Shown piece by piece: positions 27,289 through 37,372 of a stretch of DNA of 64,000 bases. The notes beneath the pieces are model-generated. The model saw only the letters and a program-made list of their open reading frames with translations, searched no databases and was not told the origin of the DNA. Positions within the stretch are counted from its first letter, which is position 1; each line of letters opens with the position of its first letter. The stretch is from Mesorhizobium shangrilense (GTDB lineage Bacteria > Pseudomonadota > Alphaproteobacteria > Rhizobiales > Rhizobiaceae), in assembly GCF_040537815.1 (NCBI RefSeq), contig NZ_JBEWSZ010000001.1:1550001-1614000 (forward strand), in the 5' to 3' direction. A program made the translations under genes and the position numbers.

Positions 27289-28119
27289 TCACGTCGTTCC
27301 AACCTTCTTCGGCTTGCTCGAACCGATCATCTTCCAGTTCTTGTAGAACATCGAGTTGATGCGCTCGACGCTGACCGACACAACCGCCAGCATGCCCGCG
27401 ATAAGCCTGGGGACCGGGGACGGCCTGATGATGTCCATGAACACGCAGTAGCGGCGTCCGTCATACTCGTTGACCGAGCGATGCAGCAGCGTGTCGTCGA
27501 AGATGAACAGCGGATTGTCGTACCAGTAGTTCTTGACGTTGCCGCATTCGACGAAGATTTCCGATTTCACCGGAACGAGATTGTAGAGAATGCGCAGGCT
27601 GAGCCGCAGTGGCCCGAAGTGCCAGGACGTCGATTCGCGCTTGCTGAAAACGGAAACGGCAATGGTCTTGATGTATTTGAAATCCTTGTTGAATTCGGCG
27701 ACATTGTCGATTTTGTGCTTGCCGTACCATTGGTAGACATACATGCCGCGCCGGCCGGCGCCGAAATTGGCGTCGATGTCGGCAATGATCTCGTCCTTGC
27801 GCTCCTTGAAGATGTCCAGGACTTCGTTGACCTCGCGCTGATAGTCTGCGGGAAACTGCTCCAGCTTCCAGACGCCCGGATTTCTGTAGCACAGGAGGTC
27901 GACCAGCAGATTGAACGGCGAGAGCAGCCAGGTGAAGATACCGTTGCCCAGGAAATAGCCGCTGAACAGCGACAGATCCTTGCGGTCATTGCGCAGCACA
28001 TCGATGAGGCCGAGAACGATGAAAACCGTCGTCAGGATTGGAATGAAATAGAAGCCAAGGGCGAGAAGCGGGATGGCAATGGCGAATTTACGAAGGGATT
28101 TCCGAAGGGTTTTTGTCAT
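27289..28119 (-). CDS. aspartyl/asparaginyl beta-hydroxylase family protein (LpxO-like)
   Basis: A 276-residue protein with two N-terminal hydrophobic segments (residues 10-40 and about 53-75) and an Fe(II)/2-oxoglutarate-dependent hydroxylase domain. The iron/2OG-binding landmarks are WHFGPLRLSLR, with the first His, and FDDTLLHRSVNEYDGRR, with the second His and the Arg. Membrane-anchored bacterial members of this type include LpxO, which 2-hydroxylates lipid A acyl chains; protein targets are the alternative. No lipid A gene is adjacent. Confidence 0.8.
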   Translation of the reverse strand: MTKTLRKSLRKFAIAIPLLALGFYFIPILTTVFIVLGLIDVLRNDRKDLSLFSGYFLGNGIFTWLLSPFNLLVDLLCYRNPGVWKLEQFPADYQREVNEVLDIFKERKDEIIADIDANFGAGRRGMYVYQWYGKHKIDNVAEFNKDFKYIKTIAVSVFSKRESTSWHFGPLRLSLRILYNLVPVKSEIFVECGNVKNYWYDNPLFIFDDTLLHRSVNEYDGRRYCVFMDIIRPSPVPRLIAGMLAVVSVSVERINSMFYKNWKMIGSSKPKKVGTT

Positions 28120-28281
28120 TTTTCCACGCGCGGAGCGCGATCCTGTTGCGAATGAGGTGTGCCAAAATCACGGCAACGACCACCGCCCGGCCGTGCGCCT
28201 TGATAAGGTTTTTTGGGTCGCCGCACAACGGCCACGGCATTGTGGCCCGGCGGCTGCCTGGTGGAGCTCGCCGGATTTCGG

Positions 28282-28992
28282 TCAATGCACCGCCGGCAAG
28301 CCAAGCTCGTCCCATTTATCCCTGGCCACGGGATCGCCGACCAGGAACTCAAAGCCGATGACGCTTTCGCCGTCCTGCGCGAGCTGGCATTTGAACTTCA
28401 GACTGTACCAGTTTTTGCGGCTGCGGAAAGCCGCACCATCAGCGGCGATCGTCGTGCCAGCGACCTTTTCTTCAGCCGTCGCATAGGGCACCATCCGCTC
28501 CGGCTGGAAATCAGCCCGCCACTGGCGGATCTGGTCCATCGCCTCGAGATTGCAAAGCTGCACCATGCGCTCGTCGGCAGCGAATGTCTTGAGATCGGCG
28601 CGCGCCTGCCTGCTGCGCGGGTCGGCCAAGGTCCTTGCCGACAGCATTTGTGTTGGACGAATCATGCCTGTCGCAATGGGCGATTGAGGTTTGGCGACCA
28701 AGGCGGCGTCGGAAGAAGGCGGCACTGCCGCCGGCGCTTGGGATACCGGCTGCGCGGGTGGCGGGGCTGTTGCTGCATCGAACTGCCGTGATGTCAGGAT
28801 CTCCACCGACACCGAGTCTTCCTGCGGCCGTTTCGGCCGTTTCGGCGCCGGCATCACTGCCAGCGCAGCGATCAACAGAGTGTGGAGGATGACCGAGGCG
28901 GGAACACCCCAAGGCGATGTCTGGCCGCGAAACGAGAGGGCCGCCGGGCTGCGCAAGCCTACTTTTCCCGCTCGCTTCGCAGCTTCGACCAA
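28282..28992 (-). CDS. DUF930 domain protein, membrane-anchored
   Basis: A 236-residue protein. A single hydrophobic segment (about residues 31-47) is followed by a Pro/Ala-rich linker, like TonB or TolA anchors, then a C-terminal DUF930-like domain with AADERMVQLCNLEAMDQIRQW and NWYSLKFKCQLA, whose two Cys could form a disulfide outside the cytoplasm. ATG 28992 overlaps the rarA end by 34 bp; TTG 28956 would avoid it. Likely coupled to rarA transcription. Function unknown. Confidence 0.72.
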   Translation of the reverse strand: MVEAAKRAGKVGLRSPAALSFRGQTSPWGVPASVILHTLLIAALAVMPAPKRPKRPQEDSVSVEILTSRQFDAATAPPPAQPVSQAPAAVPPSSDAALVAKPQSPIATGMIRPTQMLSARTLADPRSRQARADLKTFAADERMVQLCNLEAMDQIRQWRADFQPERMVPYATAEEKVAGTTIAADGAAFRSRKNWYSLKFKCQLAQDGESVIGFEFLVGDPVARDKWDELGLPAVH

Positions 28993-30269
28993 TAGTCCAG
29001 CCGCTTGCGAATATCGCGTTCGAAACCACGCTCCGGCGGATCGTAAAAGGTCTGGCGGCCCATCTTTTCCGGAAAATAGTCCTGGCCGGAAAAGGCATCG
29101 GGCTCGTCATGGTCGTACCGGTAACCGGTGCCGTAATCCTCCGCTTTCATCAGCTTGGTCGGCGCGTTGAGGATGTGTTTCGGCGGCAGCAGCGAGCCGT
29201 GTTCCTTCGCGGCGCGCGTGGCCGCCTTGAATGCGGTGTAGACGGCATTGGATTTGGGCGCGGTGGCGAGATAGACGGTGGCTTCGGCAAAGGCGAGCTC
29301 ACCCTCGGGCGAACCCAGATAGTCGTAGGCATCCTTGGCGGCGTTGGCGACGACCAGCGCCTGCGGGTCGGCCAAGCCGATATCCTCCATCGCCATGCGC
29401 ACAAGCCGGCGGCCGAGATAGAGCGGGTCCTCGCCGGCATCGAACATGCGTGCAAGGTAATAGAGCGCCGCATCGGGGTCCGAGCCGCGCACTGATTTGT
29501 GCAGCGCCGAGATCAGATTGTAATGGCCGTCCTGGCCCTTGTCGTAAATCGGCGCGCGGCGCTGGACGATGCGTTGCAGCCCATCCGGGCTGAAGACTTC
29601 GCCCGGCTTGGCGGCTCGCCAGACCTCTTCGGCGAGCGTCAGCGACGCGCGGCCGTCACCATCGCTCATGCGGATGAGCATCGCCCTCGCCTCGTCATCG
29701 AGCGGCAGCGCCCTGCCCTCGGTTTCCTCAGCTCGCGCCATCAGCTTGGCGATGCTTTCCTCGCCGAGCGAATGGAAGACCAGAACGCGCGCGCGCGACA
29801 AAAGCGCGGCATTCAGCTCGAAGGATGGATTCTCGGTGGTGGCCCCGACCAGAACGACGGTGCCGTCCTCCATCACCGGCAGGAACCCGTCCTGCTGGGC
29901 GCGGTTGAAGCGATGGATCTCGTCGACGAAAAGCAGCGTCTGGCGGCCATTGGCACGACGCAGCTTTGCGCCTTCGAACACCTTCTTCAGGTCGGCAACG
30001 CCGGAAAAGACAGCCGATATCTGCTCGAACGCGAGGCTGGTTTCACCCGCGAGCAGTCGCGCAACCGTGGTCTTGCCGGTACCTGGTGGGCCCCAGAAGA
30101 TCATAGAGCCCAACGAGCCGGAGCCTATCAGCCGAGTGAGCGCGCCGTCTGGGCCGGTCAGATGTTCCTGGCCGACGACCTCACCGAGATTCTTCGGCCG
30201 CAGCCTGTCAGCCAGCGGCCGCCCGGGCGGCGCCCTTTCCGGTTCGTCGACGCTGAACAGATCGGCCAT
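28959..30269 (-). CDS. rarA: replication-associated recombination protein A
   Basis: A 436-residue AAA+ ATPase of the RarA/MgsA/Mgs1 family. Walker A GPPGTGKTT (near residue 62), Walker B LLFVDEIHRF, sensor 1 GATTENPSFELN and the C-terminal tetramerisation domain with YLGSPEGELAFAEATVYLA are intact. It acts at stalled forks and single-strand gaps. The Deg protease gene is 51 nt upstream across a hairpin spacer, so they are likely cotranscribed. Confidence 0.94.
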   Translation of the reverse strand: MADLFSVDEPERAPPGRPLADRLRPKNLGEVVGQEHLTGPDGALTRLIGSGSLGSMIFWGPPGTGKTTVARLLAGETSLAFEQISAVFSGVADLKKVFEGAKLRRANGRQTLLFVDEIHRFNRAQQDGFLPVMEDGTVVLVGATTENPSFELNAALLSRARVLVFHSLGEESIAKLMARAEETEGRALPLDDEARAMLIRMSDGDGRASLTLAEEVWRAAKPGEVFSPDGLQRIVQRRAPIYDKGQDGHYNLISALHKSVRGSDPDAALYYLARMFDAGEDPLYLGRRLVRMAMEDIGLADPQALVVANAAKDAYDYLGSPEGELAFAEATVYLATAPKSNAVYTAFKAATRAAKEHGSLLPPKHILNAPTKLMKAEDYGTGYRYDHDEPDAFSGQDYFPEKMGRQTFYDPPERGFERDIRKRLDYWSKLRSEREK

Positions 30270-30286
30270 GCACTTCTTTATGGTTG

Positions 30287-30321
30287 GAGCATGCTTCCCC
30301 GCAATGTCCGGGGCCGTGCTC
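30287..30321 (-). other. hairpin in the degP-like/rarA spacer
   Basis: Arms GAGCA/TGCTC with inner CCCCG/CGGGG form an interrupted stem that begins in the Deg protease stop codon and ends before the rarA ribosome site. There is no T-tract; it may modulate rarA expression or mRNA stability. Confidence 0.4.
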
Positions 30322-31808
30322 TAATAACGCAATACCTGGCGCAGTATCTGCCCGCCGCGCTCGACGGTAAAGCGCCACCAGCGCGTGTCCTGCTTGGTCG
30401 CCTGCTCCAGCGTCGCGGCGGTGTCGATGGTCGTGCCATTCACCTCGCGGATGATATCGCCGGACTGGAAGCCAAAATCGGCGGCGGGCGAATCGCGGTT
30501 GATGTCGGTCACGGTCACGCCCTTGATGTCGGTGCGCAAACCAAGGCGCTGGGCAAGCCGTGGCGACAATTCCGCGACTTTGGCGCCGGAAAACGGGCTG
30601 CGACCCCGCAAGGTAAGTTCCGGAGCTTTCGCGCCTTCCGGAGCCCGCTCCAGCGCGATGTCCATCGACGCCTGCTTACCCTTGCTCAGGATGGTGAAAT
30701 TCGCGTTGGTGCCGATCGACAGTGTCGCCATGCGGTAATCCAGCGCCTCGATGCTCTCGACCGGCGTGCCATTGAGCGCCAACACCACGTCACCCGGCTT
30801 CAGTCCTGCCTTTGCCGCCGGACTTGCCTCTTCCACCGAAGACACCAGTGCCCCGGTCGGCTTGTCCATGGCGAGCGACTCGGCGATCTGCGGGGTCACC
30901 GCCTCGAACTCGGCGCCAACATAGGGGCGCTCGAAGAAGTCACGGCCAGCCTTTGCCGCTTCGGCGAAGGCCCGCACCATGTTGGAGGGAATGGCAAACC
31001 CGATGCCGATGGAGCCGCCGCTGCGGCTGTAGATCGCGGTGTTGATGCCGATCAACTGGCCGCCCATGTTGATCAGCGCGCCGCCGGAATTGCCGGGGTT
31101 GATGGCGGCATCCGTCTGGATGAAGAAGCTCGAGTCGGAAACGCCGATGTGGCTGCGGGCAAGCGCTGAAACGATGCCGCTGGTGGTGGTCTGGCCGACG
31201 CCAAAGGGATTGCCGATCGCCAGCACCAGATCGCCGACCTCAAGCGCATCGGAATCGCCGATGGCGATGACCGGAAACGGCTTGTCGGACTCGATCTTGA
31301 GCACGGCAAGGTCGAGCGTCTCGTCCTTCAGCAGCACCTTGCTGGTGAATTCGCGACCGTCCGATGTTGCGACCTTGACCTCATCGGCACCCTTGATGAC
31401 GTGGAAATTGGTGACCACGACCCCGGTCGGATCGACAAGGACGCCGGAGCCCAGCGAGGACTGCGCGCGGGGCTGAGAGCGGCCGAAGAACTCCTCGAAG
31501 AATGGATCGCCGTCAAAAGGCGACGTGACCTTGGCCGTTTGCGAGGCATAGACGTTGACCACGGCCGGCGCGGTCTGCTTGACCAGCGGCGCGAAGGACA
31601 GCTGCACTTCGTCGCGACCGAACGGCACGCGCTTGTTGTCACTGGCATTGCCGTTCTTACCCTCGACGCCATGGAGAAGATCGGTGAGCACGTCGGACAG
31701 GCCGGGGTCGGTCTTGGCCTCTTCCGCCAATGCCTGTCTGACCGCCGGCACGACTGCAAACGCCATTATGGCGAAGAGTAGAACAAGAGGCAGTCTTTTG
31801 GCGCGCAT
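30321..31808 (-). CDS. degQ: Do/DegQ-type periplasmic serine endoprotease
   Basis: A 495-residue HtrA-family protease. A signal peptide (residues 1-28, cleaved near ALAEEA) precedes the trypsin-like domain with catalytic His in TNFHVIKG, Asp in TLDLAVLKI and Ser in GNSGGAL, then two PDZ domains (about 270-360 and 390-490). It degrades and holds misfolded envelope proteins. ATG 31808 follows GGAGG and gives a clean signal peptide; an upstream in-frame start would spoil it. It sits just after the rplQ terminator, so it has its own promoter. Confidence 0.9.
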   Translation of the reverse strand: MRAKRLPLVLLFAIMAFAVVPAVRQALAEEAKTDPGLSDVLTDLLHGVEGKNGNASDNKRVPFGRDEVQLSFAPLVKQTAPAVVNVYASQTAKVTSPFDGDPFFEEFFGRSQPRAQSSLGSGVLVDPTGVVVTNFHVIKGADEVKVATSDGREFTSKVLLKDETLDLAVLKIESDKPFPVIAIGDSDALEVGDLVLAIGNPFGVGQTTTSGIVSALARSHIGVSDSSFFIQTDAAINPGNSGGALINMGGQLIGINTAIYSRSGGSIGIGFAIPSNMVRAFAEAAKAGRDFFERPYVGAEFEAVTPQIAESLAMDKPTGALVSSVEEASPAAKAGLKPGDVVLALNGTPVESIEALDYRMATLSIGTNANFTILSKGKQASMDIALERAPEGAKAPELTLRGRSPFSGAKVAELSPRLAQRLGLRTDIKGVTVTDINRDSPAADFGFQSGDIIREVNGTTIDTAATLEQATKQDTRWWRFTVERGGQILRQVLRY

Positions 31809-31961
31809 TGCGAATCCTCCAAGGCGAGTTCGGGCGCCATTGTCCCGACGATTGTGCAAAATGAAAGGCTAAGGCGCTGAAAGTTGGCTGCTTTATGCGA
31901 GTTCCATTGAAAATGGGCACAAAACAAACTCTGGCGCTACTTACCATTCCTTCCTTACGAC

Positions 31962-31983
31962 AAAAGGGGCCCGTAGGCCCCTT
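31962..31983 (-). terminator. terminator of the ribosomal operon (after rplQ)
   Basis: An 8-bp perfect stem (31964-31971 with 31976-31983) and loop TACG (minus strand) are followed by TTTT. It lies 26 nt after the rplQ stop and closes the long ribosomal protein cluster. Confidence 0.8.
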
Positions 31984-32008
31984 AAAGTTTCTGGCGAAAA
32001 GCTGAAGC

Positions 32009-32437
32009 TTATGCGGCTTCGGCTTCCTCATTGCCTTCGGCTTCGATACGGGCGCGGTCTGCGGCGCCCTTGGCCGAGGTGTCGCGATCGACGAACTCGA
32101 TGACCGCCATCGCGGCGTTGTCGCCGTGGCGGAAGCCCGCCTTCATGATGCGCAGGTAGCCGCCGTTGCGGGTGGCGTAGCGCGGGGCAATGGTGTCGAA
32201 CAGACGCTTGACGACGCCTTCATTGCCGATCTGGGCAATGACCTGGCGGCGGGCGTGCAGGTCGCCGCGCTTGCCGAGCGTCACCAGCTTCTCGACGATG
32301 GGACGCAGGTCCTTCGCCTTCGGCAAGGTTGTGACGATCTGCTCATGCTCGAGCAGCGACACGGCGAGGTTGGCGAACATCGACTTGCGATGGCTAATGC
32401 TTCGGGCGAAGCGACGGCCTTTGAAACCGTGGCGCAT
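32009..32437 (-). CDS. rplQ: 50S ribosomal protein L17
   Basis: 142 residues. Starts [13 protein letters not shown], the family's basic N-terminus, with [20 protein letters not shown] 20-residue Ala/Glu-rich C-terminal tail extends it beyond the E. coli length. L17 sits near the peptide exit tunnel. It is the last gene of the alpha operon, after rpoA. Confidence 0.97.
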   Translation of the reverse strand: MRHGFKGRRFARSISHRKSMFANLAVSLLEHEQIVTTLPKAKDLRPIVEKLVTLGKRGDLHARRQVIAQIGNEGVVKRLFDTIAPRYATRNGGYLRIMKAGFRHGDNAAMAVIEFVDRDTSAKGAADRARIEAEGNEEAEAA

Positions 32438-32541
32438 GGCTCTTTTCCTTCTTCAGTTGTTCAAGAGGCCGCGGCCCCTGATGGTTTTCCGCATGACCGG
32501 CGGATCGAGCGGCCCACGCCGCCGATCCTTGGAATTCATGC

Positions 32542-33552
32542 TCAATATTGATCTTCGTAACGTTTGGCGAGGTCTTCGATGTTTTCCGGCGGCCAGTCCG
32601 GCACTTCCATGCCGAGGTGCAGGCCCATCGCTGCCAGGACTTCCTTGATCTCGTTCAGCGACTTGCGGCCGAAGTTCGGGGTGCGGAGCATCTCGGCTTC
32701 GGTCTTCTGGATCAGGTCGCCGATATAGACGATGTTGTCGTTCTTCAGGCAGTTGGCCGAACGCACCGAAAGCTCGAGCTCGTCGACCTTCTTGAGCAGC
32801 GCCGGGTTGAAGGCGAGCTCGGTGACGGCTTCCGCCGCGACTTCCTTCTGCGGCTCGTCGAAGTTGACGAAGAGGCCGAGCTGGTCCTGCAGGATGCGAG
32901 CAGCGAAAGCCACCGCGTCCTCACCAGTGATCGAACCGTCGGTCTCGATCGTCATGGTCAGCTTGTCATAGTCGAGAACCTGGCCCTCGCGGGTGTTTTC
33001 GACCTTGTAGGAGACCTTCTTGACCGGCGAGTAGAGGCTGTCGACGGGGATGAGCCCGATCGGTGCATCTTCGGCGCGGTTGCGGTCGGCAGGCACATAG
33101 CCCTTGCCGGTGTCGACGGTGAATTCCATGCGGATTTCAGCGCCTTCGTCCAGCGTGCAGATGACGTGGTCGGGGTTCAGGATCTCGACGTCGCCAACCG
33201 TCTGGATATCGCCAGCCAGAACCGCGCCCGGACCCTGCTTGCGCACAACCATGCGCTTGGGGCCATCGCCTTCCATGCGGATGGCAATTTCCTTGATGTT
33301 CAAGACAATGTCCGTCACGTCTTCGCGAACACCGGCGATGGACGAGAATTCATGCAGAACGCCGTCGATCTGCACGGCGGTGACGGCCGCACCGCGAAGC
33401 GAAGACAGGAGAACACGGCGCAGGGCGTTGCCGAGCGTGAGGCCAAAGCCGCGCTCGAGCGGCTCGGCGACCAGCGTGGTCAGCGTCTTCTTCTTCGACG
33501 AGAACTCGATCTTGTTCGGCTTGATCAGTTCCTGCCAATTTTTCTGGATCAT
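32542..33552 (-). CDS. rpoA: RNA polymerase subunit alpha
   Basis: 336 residues. The N-terminal domain (1-230) dimerises and scaffolds beta and beta'; [18 protein letters not shown] is the dimer-interface helix. The C-terminal domain (about 250-320) keeps the UP-element-binding residues in [10 protein letters not shown] and [16 protein letters not shown] 33552 gives the canonical [12 protein letters not shown] start, 60 nt inside a longer open frame. Upstream spacer (to rpsK) holds two hairpins. Confidence 0.97.
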   Translation of the reverse strand: MIQKNWQELIKPNKIEFSSKKKTLTTLVAEPLERGFGLTLGNALRRVLLSSLRGAAVTAVQIDGVLHEFSSIAGVREDVTDIVLNIKEIAIRMEGDGPKRMVVRKQGPGAVLAGDIQTVGDVEILNPDHVICTLDEGAEIRMEFTVDTGKGYVPADRNRAEDAPIGLIPVDSLYSPVKKVSYKVENTREGQVLDYDKLTMTIETDGSITGEDAVAFAARILQDQLGLFVNFDEPQKEVAAEAVTELAFNPALLKKVDELELSVRSANCLKNDNIVYIGDLIQKTEAEMLRTPNFGRKSLNEIKEVLAAMGLHLGMEVPDWPPENIEDLAKRYEDQY

Positions 33553-33571
33553 GATGCTTTCCTTCCGTTGA

Positions 33572-33645
33572 CCCGCCACCATCCAATCGTGGCGGGCGAC
33601 CTGGAAAACCACGGAGGAACGCCTTTCGGCGCTCGCGCGGCGTTC
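33572..33645 (-). other. two perfect hairpins in the rpsK-rpoA spacer
   Basis: CCCGCCAC/GTGGCGGG (33572-33579, 33589-33596) and GAACGCC/GGCGTTC (33617-33623, 33639-33645) form separate stems in the 101-nt spacer. Neither is followed by a T-tract on the minus strand, so they look like processing or stability structures, not terminators. Confidence 0.5.
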
Positions 33646-33653
33646 GATATTTG

Positions 33654-34043
33654 TTAGACGCGACGCTTCTTGCGCGGGCGGCAGCCATTGTGCGGGATCG
33701 GCGTCACATCACGGATCGAGGTGATGGTGAAGCCGGCTGCCTGCAGGGCGCGCAGTGCCGATTCACGACCGGAGCCGGGTCCGCAGACCTCGACCTCAAG
33801 CATGCGCATGCCATGTTCCTGGGCCTTCTTGGCGACATCCTCGGCAGCCATCTGGGCAGCGAACGGGGTCGACTTGCGCGAACCCTTGAAGCCCTGGGCA
33901 CCGGCCGACGACCAGGCAATCGAATTGCCCTGCGCGTCGGTGATGGTGATCATCGTGTTGTTGAAGGTCGAATTGACGTGGGCAACGCCCGAAGAAATGT
34001 TCTTGCGTTCGCGACGGCGAACACGTGCGGCTTCCTTGGCCAT
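33654..34043 (-). CDS. rpsK: 30S ribosomal protein S11
   Basis: 129 residues, the usual length. Contains [18 protein letters not shown] and the C-terminal [13 protein letters not shown], which lines the mRNA exit on the platform. It lies between rpsM and rpoA, separated from rpsM by a 139-nt repeat-bearing spacer. Confidence 0.97.
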   Translation of the reverse strand: MAKEAARVRRRERKNISSGVAHVNSTFNNTMITITDAQGNSIAWSSAGAQGFKGSRKSTPFAAQMAAEDVAKKAQEHGMRMLEVEVCGPGSGRESALRALQAAGFTITSIRDVTPIPHNGCRPRKKRRV

Positions 34044-34102
34044 GGTATTCCTTTCAGTTGATCTCTACACCGCCGTAATGCCAGCGGCTCCACCAGGGAG
34101 AA

Positions 34103-34177
34103 GGCAGTAGGAGAATATGGCAGTAGGGCAGTACGCCTGCCGATCCTATTGCCTTACTGCCCTACTCCCTTACTGCC
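34103..34177. repeat. GGCAGTA heptamer repeats forming nested hairpins, rpsM-rpsK spacer
   Basis: GGCAGTA-like heptamers on the left and their complements on the right make an outer stem GGCAGTA/TACTGCC (34103-34109, 34171-34177) and an inner 12-bp perfect stem AGTAGGGCAGTA/TACTGCCCTACT (34122-34133, 34155-34166). This low-complexity, likely unstable sequence sits inside an otherwise compact ribosomal operon. Confidence 0.7.
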
Positions 34178-34182
34178 CTAAA

Positions 34183-34551
34183 TTACTTCTTCTTGCCGGC
34201 GATCGACTTGGCCGGGCCCTTGCGAGTGCGCGCATTGGTATGCGTGCGCTGGCCGCGAACCGGAAGCGAGCGGCGGTGACGCAGGCCGCGGTAGCAACCG
34301 AGGTCCATGAGCCGCTTGATGTTCATCGACACTTCACGGCGCAAATCGCCTTCGACCTGATAGTCGCGGTCGATCGTCTCACGGATCTGCAGCACTTCCG
34401 CGTCGGTCAACTGGTTGACGCGACGCTCGGCCGGGATGCCGACCTTGTCGACGATCTCCTGGGCGAACTTCTTGCCAATGCCGTGAATGTACTGAAGCGC
34501 GATAACGACGCGCTTGTTGGTCGGAATGTTGACGCCGGCTATACGAGCCAT
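34183..34551 (-). CDS. rpsM: 30S ribosomal protein S13
   Basis: 122 residues. Starts [15 protein letters not shown], with the [13 protein letters not shown] helix-hairpin-helix and the basic C-terminal tail [12 protein letters not shown] that touches tRNA in the P site. ATG 34551 is internal to a longer open frame but is the canonical start. First gene of the alpha group, 189 nt after adk. Confidence 0.97.
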   Translation of the reverse strand: MARIAGVNIPTNKRVVIALQYIHGIGKKFAQEIVDKVGIPAERRVNQLTDAEVLQIRETIDRDYQVEGDLRREVSMNIKRLMDLGCYRGLRHRRSLPVRGQRTHTNARTRKGPAKSIAGKKK

Positions 34552-34740
34552 CTTCTTCTCTTCTCCATGTGGGCCGGACAAACCGGCGCTGTTCAGATTA
34601 CCCCGCGTCCGGTGGAGGCCGGCCCCTGCGGGAGTCTCCAGTTCAAAGCGGCTGCCTTGCCCTTGCGGACAAGCAAAGCCCATGCCTGATAGGAGACGGG
34701 CCGCCATAGCGCAGCGAACCGCTCCAGTCAAGCACAATCG

Positions 34741-35349
34741 TTAATTTACCGGCACTGCCCCTTGAGTCGTCGCAGCGAGCACCGCCTCGATCTCTCTGGT
34801 GACCGTATCGATGCCCGCCATCCCGTCGACGCCCCTGAGCTTGCCCTTGGCGTAATAGTAGCCGATCAGCGGGGCGGTCTTCTTGTAGTACTCGCGCAGA
34901 CGTTCCTCGAAAACAGCGGGATTGTCATCCTTGCGCACAGGCTGGCCAGCAGCCTTGGCGTCATCGGCACGCTTGACGATACGGCCAACCAAGGCCCTAT
35001 CGTCGACAACGAGCTCAATAACGGTATCGAGGCTCAAGCCGCGTTCCGAAAGCATTGCCTCAACGGCATCGGCCTGCACCAGCGTGCGCGGATATCCGTC
35101 GAGAATGAATCCCCTGGCGCAATCAGCCTGATCGATTCGCTCGGCGACAATGGCGTTGACGATCGCGTCTGACACCAGCTCGCCGGCATCCATCACCGCC
35201 TTGGCGCGCTTGCCAACTTCCGTGCCGGCCTGGACGGCAGCCCGCAGCATGTCCCCCGTGGATAGTTGGGGTATGCCGTGTTTCTCTACCAGTCTTTGTG
35301 CTTGCGTCCCCTTGCCCGCCCCCGGCGGCCCAAGCAATATCAACCTCAT
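34741..35349 (-). CDS. adk: adenylate kinase
   Basis: 202 residues. P-loop [10 protein letters not shown] at residues 7-16, AMP-binding [10 protein letters not shown], and [15 protein letters not shown]. The LID between VKRADD and [13 protein letters not shown] is the short type without zinc-binding cysteines. It interconverts ATP + AMP and 2 ADP. The start overlaps the secY stop by 4 nt (ATGA), so the two are translationally coupled, as in many bacterial spc operons. Confidence 0.96.
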   Translation of the reverse strand: MRLILLGPPGAGKGTQAQRLVEKHGIPQLSTGDMLRAAVQAGTEVGKRAKAVMDAGELVSDAIVNAIVAERIDQADCARGFILDGYPRTLVQADAVEAMLSERGLSLDTVIELVVDDRALVGRIVKRADDAKAAGQPVRKDDNPAVFEERLREYYKKTAPLIGYYYAKGKLRGVDGMAGIDTVTREIEAVLAATTQGAVPVN

Positions 35350-36686
35350 CTGCCCTTCTTCCCCCCGCGCAGCTTCGACTTCTTGATCAGGCCCTCATAT
35401 TGGTGCGCGATCAGGTGACCCTGAATCTGCGCCACCGTGTCGAGCGTTACACTGACCACGATCAGAAGCGATGTGCCACCGAGGTAGAATGGTACGCCAG
35501 TCGCGGAAATCAAGAACTCGGGCAGCAGACACACCAGCACCAGGTAGATGGCGCCGACGACAGTGATGCGGGTGAGAACGTAGTCGATGTAATCGGCCGT
35601 GCGCTCGCCCGGACGATAGCCCGGAATGAAGCCGGAATGCTTCTTGAGCTGGTCGGCCGTGTCCTTCGGATTGAAGACGATCGCGGTGTAGAAGAAGGCG
35701 AAGAACACGATCATCGCCGCATAGAACAGCATGTACAGCGGCTGGCCATGGCCAAGCGACGCCAGGATGGTGCTGGCCCAGGTCGGCAGGTTGGTCGCCT
35801 GCGAGAAGCCGGCGACGGTTGCCGGCAGCAACAGCAGCGACGAGGCGAAGATCGGCGGAATGACGCCCGACGTGTTGAGCTTGAGCGGCAGATGCGAAGT
35901 GTCGCCCTGGAACATGCGGTTGCCGACCTGGCGCTTCGGATACTGGATCAGCAAGCGACGCTGGGCGCGTTCGAAGAAGACGATCAGCGCGATCACGACG
36001 ATGGCCAGAACGATGATCGCCAGGATGAGGCCGGTCGACAGCGCGCCGGTGCGGCCAAGCTCGAGCGTGCCAGAAATGGCATGCGGCAGGCCAGCGACAA
36101 TGCCGGAGAAGATGATCAGCGAAATGCCGTTGCCGATGCCGCGCGCGGTGATCTGCTCGCCGAGCCACATCAGGAACATGGTGCCGCCGACAAGCGTGAC
36201 GACGGTCGAGATGCGGAAGAACATGCCGGGATCGCTGACGATGCCGTTGCCGTTCTCAAGCCCGACGGAAATGCCATAGGCCTGGATCAGCGCCAGCAGC
36301 ACGGTGCCGTAGCGCGTGTACTGGTTGATGATCTTGCGGCCCTGCTCGCCTTCCTTCTTCAGCGCTTCCAGCGACGGAATGACCGAGGTCATCAGCTGCA
36401 TGATGATGGAGGCGGAGATGTAGGGCATGATGCCGAGGGCAAAGATCGCCATGCGCTGGACGGCGCCGCCGGCGAACATGTTGAACATGCCGAGCACGCC
36501 CTTGCTCTGCTGCGTGAAGGCCTGTGCAAAAGCATCCGGGTTGATGCCTGGAAGCGGAATGTAGGTACCGAGTCGATAGACGAGCAACGCGCCGATGGTG
36601 AACCAGATGCGCTTCTTCAGGTCCTCCGCCTTGGCGAAAGCCGAAAAATTCAGATTCGAGGCTAGTTGTTCAGCAGCCGAAGCCAT
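35346..36686 (-). CDS. secY: protein translocase subunit SecY
   Basis: 446 residues with ten transmembrane helices, the translocon core. Diagnostic segments are [12 protein letters not shown] (TM1), [25 protein letters not shown] around the plug/TM2, and the cytoplasmic loop [17 protein letters not shown]. It exports proteins with SecE and SecG. It follows rplO across a 190-nt spacer holding a perfect hairpin. No rpmJ follows it. Confidence 0.97.
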   Translation of the reverse strand: MASAAEQLASNLNFSAFAKAEDLKKRIWFTIGALLVYRLGTYIPLPGINPDAFAQAFTQQSKGVLGMFNMFAGGAVQRMAIFALGIMPYISASIIMQLMTSVIPSLEALKKEGEQGRKIINQYTRYGTVLLALIQAYGISVGLENGNGIVSDPGMFFRISTVVTLVGGTMFLMWLGEQITARGIGNGISLIIFSGIVAGLPHAISGTLELGRTGALSTGLILAIIVLAIVVIALIVFFERAQRRLLIQYPKRQVGNRMFQGDTSHLPLKLNTSGVIPPIFASSLLLLPATVAGFSQATNLPTWASTILASLGHGQPLYMLFYAAMIVFFAFFYTAIVFNPKDTADQLKKHSGFIPGYRPGERTADYIDYVLTRITVVGAIYLVLVCLLPEFLISATGVPFYLGGTSLLIVVSVTLDTVAQIQGHLIAHQYEGLIKKSKLRGGKKGR

Positions 36687-36782
36687 GCCTGATTCTCCGC
36701 TTGGTCACGCTTCATGGCCCACAGGTCAGGCGGCGCGTGTCACCGAAGCTCACGAGATAAGCTCCGGACTGTAAACATGCAA

Positions 36783-36804
36783 GCGGCCGCGTTGACGCGG
36801 CCGC
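36783..36804 (-). other. perfect hairpin in the rplO-secY spacer
   Basis: GCGGCCGCG and CGCGGCCGC (9 bp, all G/C) flank a TTGA loop. No T-tract follows on the minus strand. It lies about 75 nt past the rplO stop, upstream of secY, and could act as a processing site or partial attenuator. Confidence 0.55.
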
Positions 36805-36876
36805 CATATTCCAAATCAAAACACGATCGAAAGCAAAAACGGATCCCACCTTTGCCGACCGCGCTTCAAATTGCTG

Positions 36877-37350
36877 TTACTCGGCAGCCGCCTTTTCGGG
36901 CAACTTCACCGAACCGCCAGCCTTCTCGATCTTCTCGATCGCGGCCTTCGAGGCGCCGGCGACGTCAAACGTCAGCTTTGCCTTGATCTCGCCGTCGGAC
37001 AGGATGCGCACACCGTCCTTGACGCGACGAATGACGCCGGCAGCGACAAGCGTTTCGGCCGTCACGGTTTCCTTCGTGTCGAGCTTCTTGGCGTCGATCG
37101 CGACCTGGATGCGGGCCAGCGACACAACCGTGAAGCTCTTGGCGAAGATGTTGTTGAAGCCGCGCTTCGGCAGACGCCGGTAGAGCGGCATCTGGCCACC
37201 CTCGAAGCCGTTGATGGCGACGCCGGAGCGCGCCTTCTGGCCCTTGACGCCGCGGCCGCCGGTCTTGCCGGAGCCGGAGCCAATGCCACGGCCGAGACGC
37301 TTCTTGGAATGCGTCGCGCCGTCCTTGTCACGCAGATCGTTGAGTTTCAT
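36877..37350 (-). CDS. rplO: 50S ribosomal protein L15
   Basis: 157 residues. The glycine/arginine-rich N-terminus ([22 protein letters not shown] in pieces) threads into 23S r[20 protein letters not shown] is the family signature. Between rpmD and secY. Confidence 0.97.
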   Translation of the reverse strand: MKLNDLRDKDGATHSKKRLGRGIGSGSGKTGGRGVKGQKARSGVAINGFEGGQMPLYRRLPKRGFNNIFAKSFTVVSLARIQVAIDAKKLDTKETVTAETLVAAGVIRRVKDGVRILSDGEIKAKLTFDVAGASKAAIEKIEKAGGSVKLPEKAAAE

Positions 37351-37372
37351 CTGAGTTCTCCTGCGCTTGTGC

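Noticed and set aside
33104..33571. Plus-strand frames opposite rpoA
   Set aside because: Shadow frames of the rpoA coding sequence with Ser/Arg/Thr-rich composition.
36687..36876. rpmJ or infA near secY, or a split of the spc operon
   Set aside because: No L36 or IF1 reading frame is visible; these genes lie elsewhere in many alphaproteobacteria. The spacer hairpin lacks a T-tract, so a full operon end is not supported.
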